DNA of 7,401 bases from Phycisphaerales bacterium UBA1910. Lineage in GTDB: Bacteria; Planctomycetota; Phycisphaerae; Phycisphaerales; UBA1924. Made by a program: the position numbers and the translations under genes. Numbering within the stretch: the first letter of the stretch is position 1; each line of letters begins with the position of its first letter. The stretch covers positions 31,234-38,634 of the forward strand of contig DDGE01000046.1 of NCBI GenBank assembly GCA_002337545.1, in the 5' to 3' direction. Shown here in pieces: positions 5,225 to 7,401 of this stretch. The notes under the pieces are model-generated. The model saw only the letters and a list, made by a program, of their open reading frames with translations, did no database searches and had not been told where the DNA came from.

Positions 5225-7342
5225 ATGGCCACTGACCTTTCCAACATCAGAAACATTGGTATTTGTGCCCACATCGATGCGGGCAAAACCACCGTGACGG
5301 AACGAATCCTGTACTACACCGGCAAGAACTACAAGCTTGGTGAAGTGCACGAGGGCACCGCGACCATGGACTTCCTTCAGGAAGAACAGGAACGCGGCAT
5401 TACCATTCAGTCCGCTGCAACCACTTGTCCATGGACCAAGGATGGCAAGGACTACAAGATCAACCTGATCGATACCCCCGGCCACGTTGACTTCACGATT
5501 GAAGTCGAGCGCTCGCTCCGCGTTCTCGACGGTGCTGTTGCGGTCTTCGACGGCAAGGAAGGCGTTGAAGCGCAGTCCGAAACCGTATGGCGTCAGGCGG
5601 AGCGCTACAAAGTGCCCCGTATGTGCATGATCAACAAGATGGATAAGCTCGGTGCGAACTTCGAGTACTCCTTCGAAACGATCAAGAAGCGCCTCGGCGC
5701 CAACCCCATCGCCATGCAGCTCCCCTTGGGCGAGGGCGATGAGCTTCGCGGGATCATCGATCTGCTCGGCATGAAGGCCTACGAGTTTGATGTTGAATCG
5801 CAGGGCGCGATCGTCACCGAGATCGAGATTCCCGACGACTTCAAGGAAAAGGCAGAGCAGTGGCGTCATGACCTGATCGAGTCCGCGGTTGCACTCGACG
5901 ACGACCTCATGGAGCAGTACCTCGAGGATGAGGACTCCATCACCGTCGACATGATCAAGAAGGCGATCCGCAAGGGCACCATCGCTCTTGAGTGCAACCC
6001 GGTCTTCTGTGGCTCGGCTCTGAAGAATGTCGGCGTCCAGCGCCTCATCGATGCCGTCATTGACTTCCTTCCCAATCCGCAGGAAGTTCCTGAAGTTCAG
6101 GGTACGGATCCCAAGGATAAGTCGATCGAGCTCTCACGCCCGCACGACGACACCGCACCGTTCTCTGGTCTCGTGTTCAAGGTTGTCTCTGACACACACG
6201 GCGACCTCACATATGTCCGGGTGTACTCGGGCAAGCTCGAGAAGGGCACACGCGTGCTCAACCCTGGCAACGGCAAGCGTGAAATCGCGTCGCGAATCTT
6301 CGAGATGCACGCGAAGGATCGCCTTGCGCTCGACGCAATCGGGGCGGGCAACATCGTCGCGGTCGTCGGGATCAAGAACTCGATGACTGGTGATACGCTT
6401 TGCTCGACAGACGAGCCGATCATCCTCGAACGGATGGAGTTCCCTGAGCCCGTCATTTCGATGTCGATCGAGCCCAAGACAGCTGACGACAAGCGCAAGC
6501 TTTCCGAAGCACTCGTCACCATCCGCCGCGAAGACCCGTCGTTCCGTTCGGAGTACAACGAAGAAACCGGGCAGACGATCATCGCGGGTATGGGTGAGCT
6601 TCACCTTGAGATCATCAAGAACAAGCTTGTCCGTGACATGAAGATCGGCGTTGAAGTCGGTCGTCCCCGCGTTTCGTACCGCGAGGCGATCCGTGGCGGC
6701 GCAGACGGCTGCCGTGGCCTCTTCAAGAAGCAGTCCGGTGGTCGCGGTCAGTTTGGTGACTGTACCGTCAACATTGAGCCGTTCACCAAGGAACAGGCCG
6801 AAGAAGCGAAGCTTGACTTCACGGACAATGTCGCGTTCGAGAACGCGATTGTCGGTGGTTCGATCCCCAAGGAGTTCATCCCCTCGGTTGAAGCGGGTGT
6901 TCGCCAGACTGCGAAGAGCGGCGTGAGCGCACCGTTCCCGCTGATCAACATCAAGGTCACCCTCGTGGACGGTAAGTACCACGATGTCGACTCGTCGCAG
7001 GTCGCGTTCGAGCAGGCAGGGCGCCTCGCACTCCGCGAAGCAGTCTCCAAGGCCGGCTCGGTGCTTCTTGAGCCGATCATGAAGGTTGTCATCACGACAC
7101 CCGAGGAATACCTCGGTAATGTCACCGGTGACCTGTCCTCGCGTCGCGGGATGATCCTCGACACCGAAGACAAGGGCATGATCAAGGAGATCACCGCGGA
7201 TGTTCCGCTGAGCGAGATGTTCGGGTACACCACGGTTCTCCGTGGCCTCTCGCAGGGCCGTGCTGCGAACTCGATGGAGTTCAAGGAATACCGCGAGATG
7301 CCGATGAACCTCCAACAGGAAGTCATCGAGGCATCGTCGTAA
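5225..7342 (+). CDS. fusA: Translation elongation factor G
   Basis: EF-G is the ribosomal translocase GTPase; it also acts with RRF in ribosome recycling. The 705 residues match the usual length (E. coli 704). G motifs are intact: AHIDAGKTT (15-23), RGITI (57-61), DTPGH (83-87, catalytic H87), NKMD (137-140) and the G5 stretch GSALKN (263-268). Then come the G' insertion (about 160-255), domain II (about 300-405), domain III with GMGELHLEI (455-463), domain IV with tip loops SGGRGQFG (504-511) and YHDVDSSQ (585-592, H586 equivalent to the translocation His), and domain V ending NLQQEVIEASS. It looks like a functional canonical EF-G, not a divergent paralogue. Codon use is strongly biased (AAG, ATC, CTC/CTT, GGC, CGC/CGT, almost no TTG), as expected for high expression. 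No rpsL, rpsG or tuf lies upstream, so it is not in the usual str operon position on that side. The ATG is set by AAAGGA 9 bases upstream. Confidence 0.98.
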   Translation: MATDLSNIRNIGICAHIDAGKTTVTERILYYTGKNYKLGEVHEGTATMDFLQEEQERGITIQSAATTCPWTKDGKDYKINLIDTPGHVDFTIEVERSLRVLDGAVAVFDGKEGVEAQSETVWRQAERYKVPRMCMINKMDKLGANFEYSFETIKKRLGANPIAMQLPLGEGDELRGIIDLLGMKAYEFDVESQGAIVTEIEIPDDFKEKAEQWRHDLIESAVALDDDLMEQYLEDEDSITVDMIKKAIRKGTIALECNPVFCGSALKNVGVQRLIDAVIDFLPNPQEVPEVQGTDPKDKSIELSRPHDDTAPFSGLVFKVVSDTHGDLTYVRVYSGKLEKGTRVLNPGNGKREIASRIFEMHAKDRLALDAIGAGNIVAVVGIKNSMTGDTLCSTDEPIILERMEFPEPVISMSIEPKTADDKRKLSEALVTIRREDPSFRSEYNEETGQTIIAGMGELHLEIIKNKLVRDMKIGVEVGRPRVSYREAIRGGADGCRGLFKKQSGGRGQFGDCTVNIEPFTKEQAEEAKLDFTDNVAFENAIVGGSIPKEFIPSVEAGVRQTAKSGVSAPFPLINIKVTLVDGKYHDVDSSQVAFEQAGRLALREAVSKAGSVLLEPIMKVVITTPEEYLGNVTGDLSSRRGMILDTEDKGMIKEITADVPLSEMFGYTTVLRGLSQGRAANSMEFKEYREMPMNLQQEVIEASS

Positions 7343-7351
7343 TCGACGGCC
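7330..7351 (+). other. Stem-loop spanning the fusA stop codon
   Basis: CGTCG (7335-7339) pairs with CGACG (7344-7348) around TAAT, which contains the TAA stop. GGC (7330-7332) can add pairs with GCC (7349-7351) across a 2-base bulge. No T-run follows, so it is not a terminator in itself. It may be only a by-product of the Ser-Ser codons TCG TCG next to TCGACG. Confidence 0.25.
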
Positions 7352-7386
7352 TGATCGCAACCTGACCCCGTTCATATTCTCGGGCG

Positions 7387-7401
7387 TGGCACATCGTGCC
7401 A
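7387..7401 (+). terminator. Hairpin at the window edge, possible left part of the fusA terminator
   Basis: TGGCAC (7387-7392) and GTGCCA (7396-7401) form a perfect 6-bp stem with the 3-base loop ATC, 45 bases after the fusA stop. The bases just before it, CGGGCG (7381-7386), would extend the stem if the sequence beyond the window continues CGCCCG. A T-run after that would make a strong intrinsic terminator. The window ends exactly on the last visible pair, so neither point can be seen. Confidence 0.4.

Noticed and set aside
5012..5869. Antisense open frame of 285 codons covering the fusA leader and 5' end
   Set aside because: It mirrors the strong codon bias of fusA, shows no recognisable domain and would run into the structured leader. 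Treated as a shadow.
6134..7375. Antisense open frame of 413 codons opposite fusA
   Set aside because: It is the codon-biased shadow of fusA: no family motifs, His/Arg/Asp-rich composition and no ribosome binding site. The EF-G reading is certain.
7375..7380. TATTCT as a -10 box of a gene beyond the window
   Set aside because: Only a weak upstream partner (CTGATC at 18 bases) and no visible downstream gene; the hairpin at 7387 makes a fusA terminator zone more likely.
1..7401. Insertion sequences, integrase sites or other signs of recent transfer
   Set aside because: No transposase, terminal inverted repeats or tRNA-linked attachment site; the codon contrast between fusA and its neighbours fits expression level rather than foreign origin.

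Overview
The window reads as bacterial chromosome with moderately high GC (about 58-60% by eye). All genes lie on the + strand: a tightly packed four-gene run, a long non-coding leader, and a complete elongation factor G gene. The EF-G wording, the gene style and the NFIDNMDGL and HFSHR variants in the GT4 transferase resemble planctomycetes, perhaps a Phycisphaerae-type lineage. This assignment is from memory of sequence style and is not proven.

Left block (1-4826). The window opens inside rlmN, the radical-SAM 23S rRNA/tRNA adenine methyltransferase; its last 190 codons are present. After 20 bases comes a seven-helix membrane protein of the YwaF/TIGR02206 (TMEM164-like) kind. It overlaps a WecA/MraY-type polyprenyl-phosphate sugar-1-phosphate transferase, which overlaps a 764-residue O-antigen-ligase/polymerase-type protein with a C-terminal TPR-like domain. 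The overlaps suggest co-transcription and translational coupling. The last two proteins form a minimal start-and-finish pair for a lipid-carried surface glycan: one loads the first sugar on the lipid carrier, the other polymerises the glycan or transfers it to an acceptor outside the membrane.

Middle block (4827-5224). About 400 bases contain no conventional gene but are rich in structure. A plausible promoter (TTGATC-16-TACGAT) is followed by a series of stem-loops at 4905-4940, 4956-4973, 4989-5017, 5049-5097 and 5141-5155. Among them lies a 14-codon acidic ORF (5029-5073) with an AAGGAG ribosome binding site at ideal spacing. Some stems are mutually exclusive and could be switched by a ribosome on the small ORF. 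This is the best candidate for an undescribed element here: a structured, possibly leader-peptide-controlled 5' leader of fusA. The individual stems are short and chance is not excluded.

Right block (5225-7401). fusA encodes a full-length EF-G (705 aa) with all G motifs and strong codon bias. It stands apart from the usual rpsL-rpsG-fusA-tuf arrangement, at least upstream. A stem-loop spans its stop codon, and the window ends in a perfect 6-bp hairpin that may be half of the fusA terminator.
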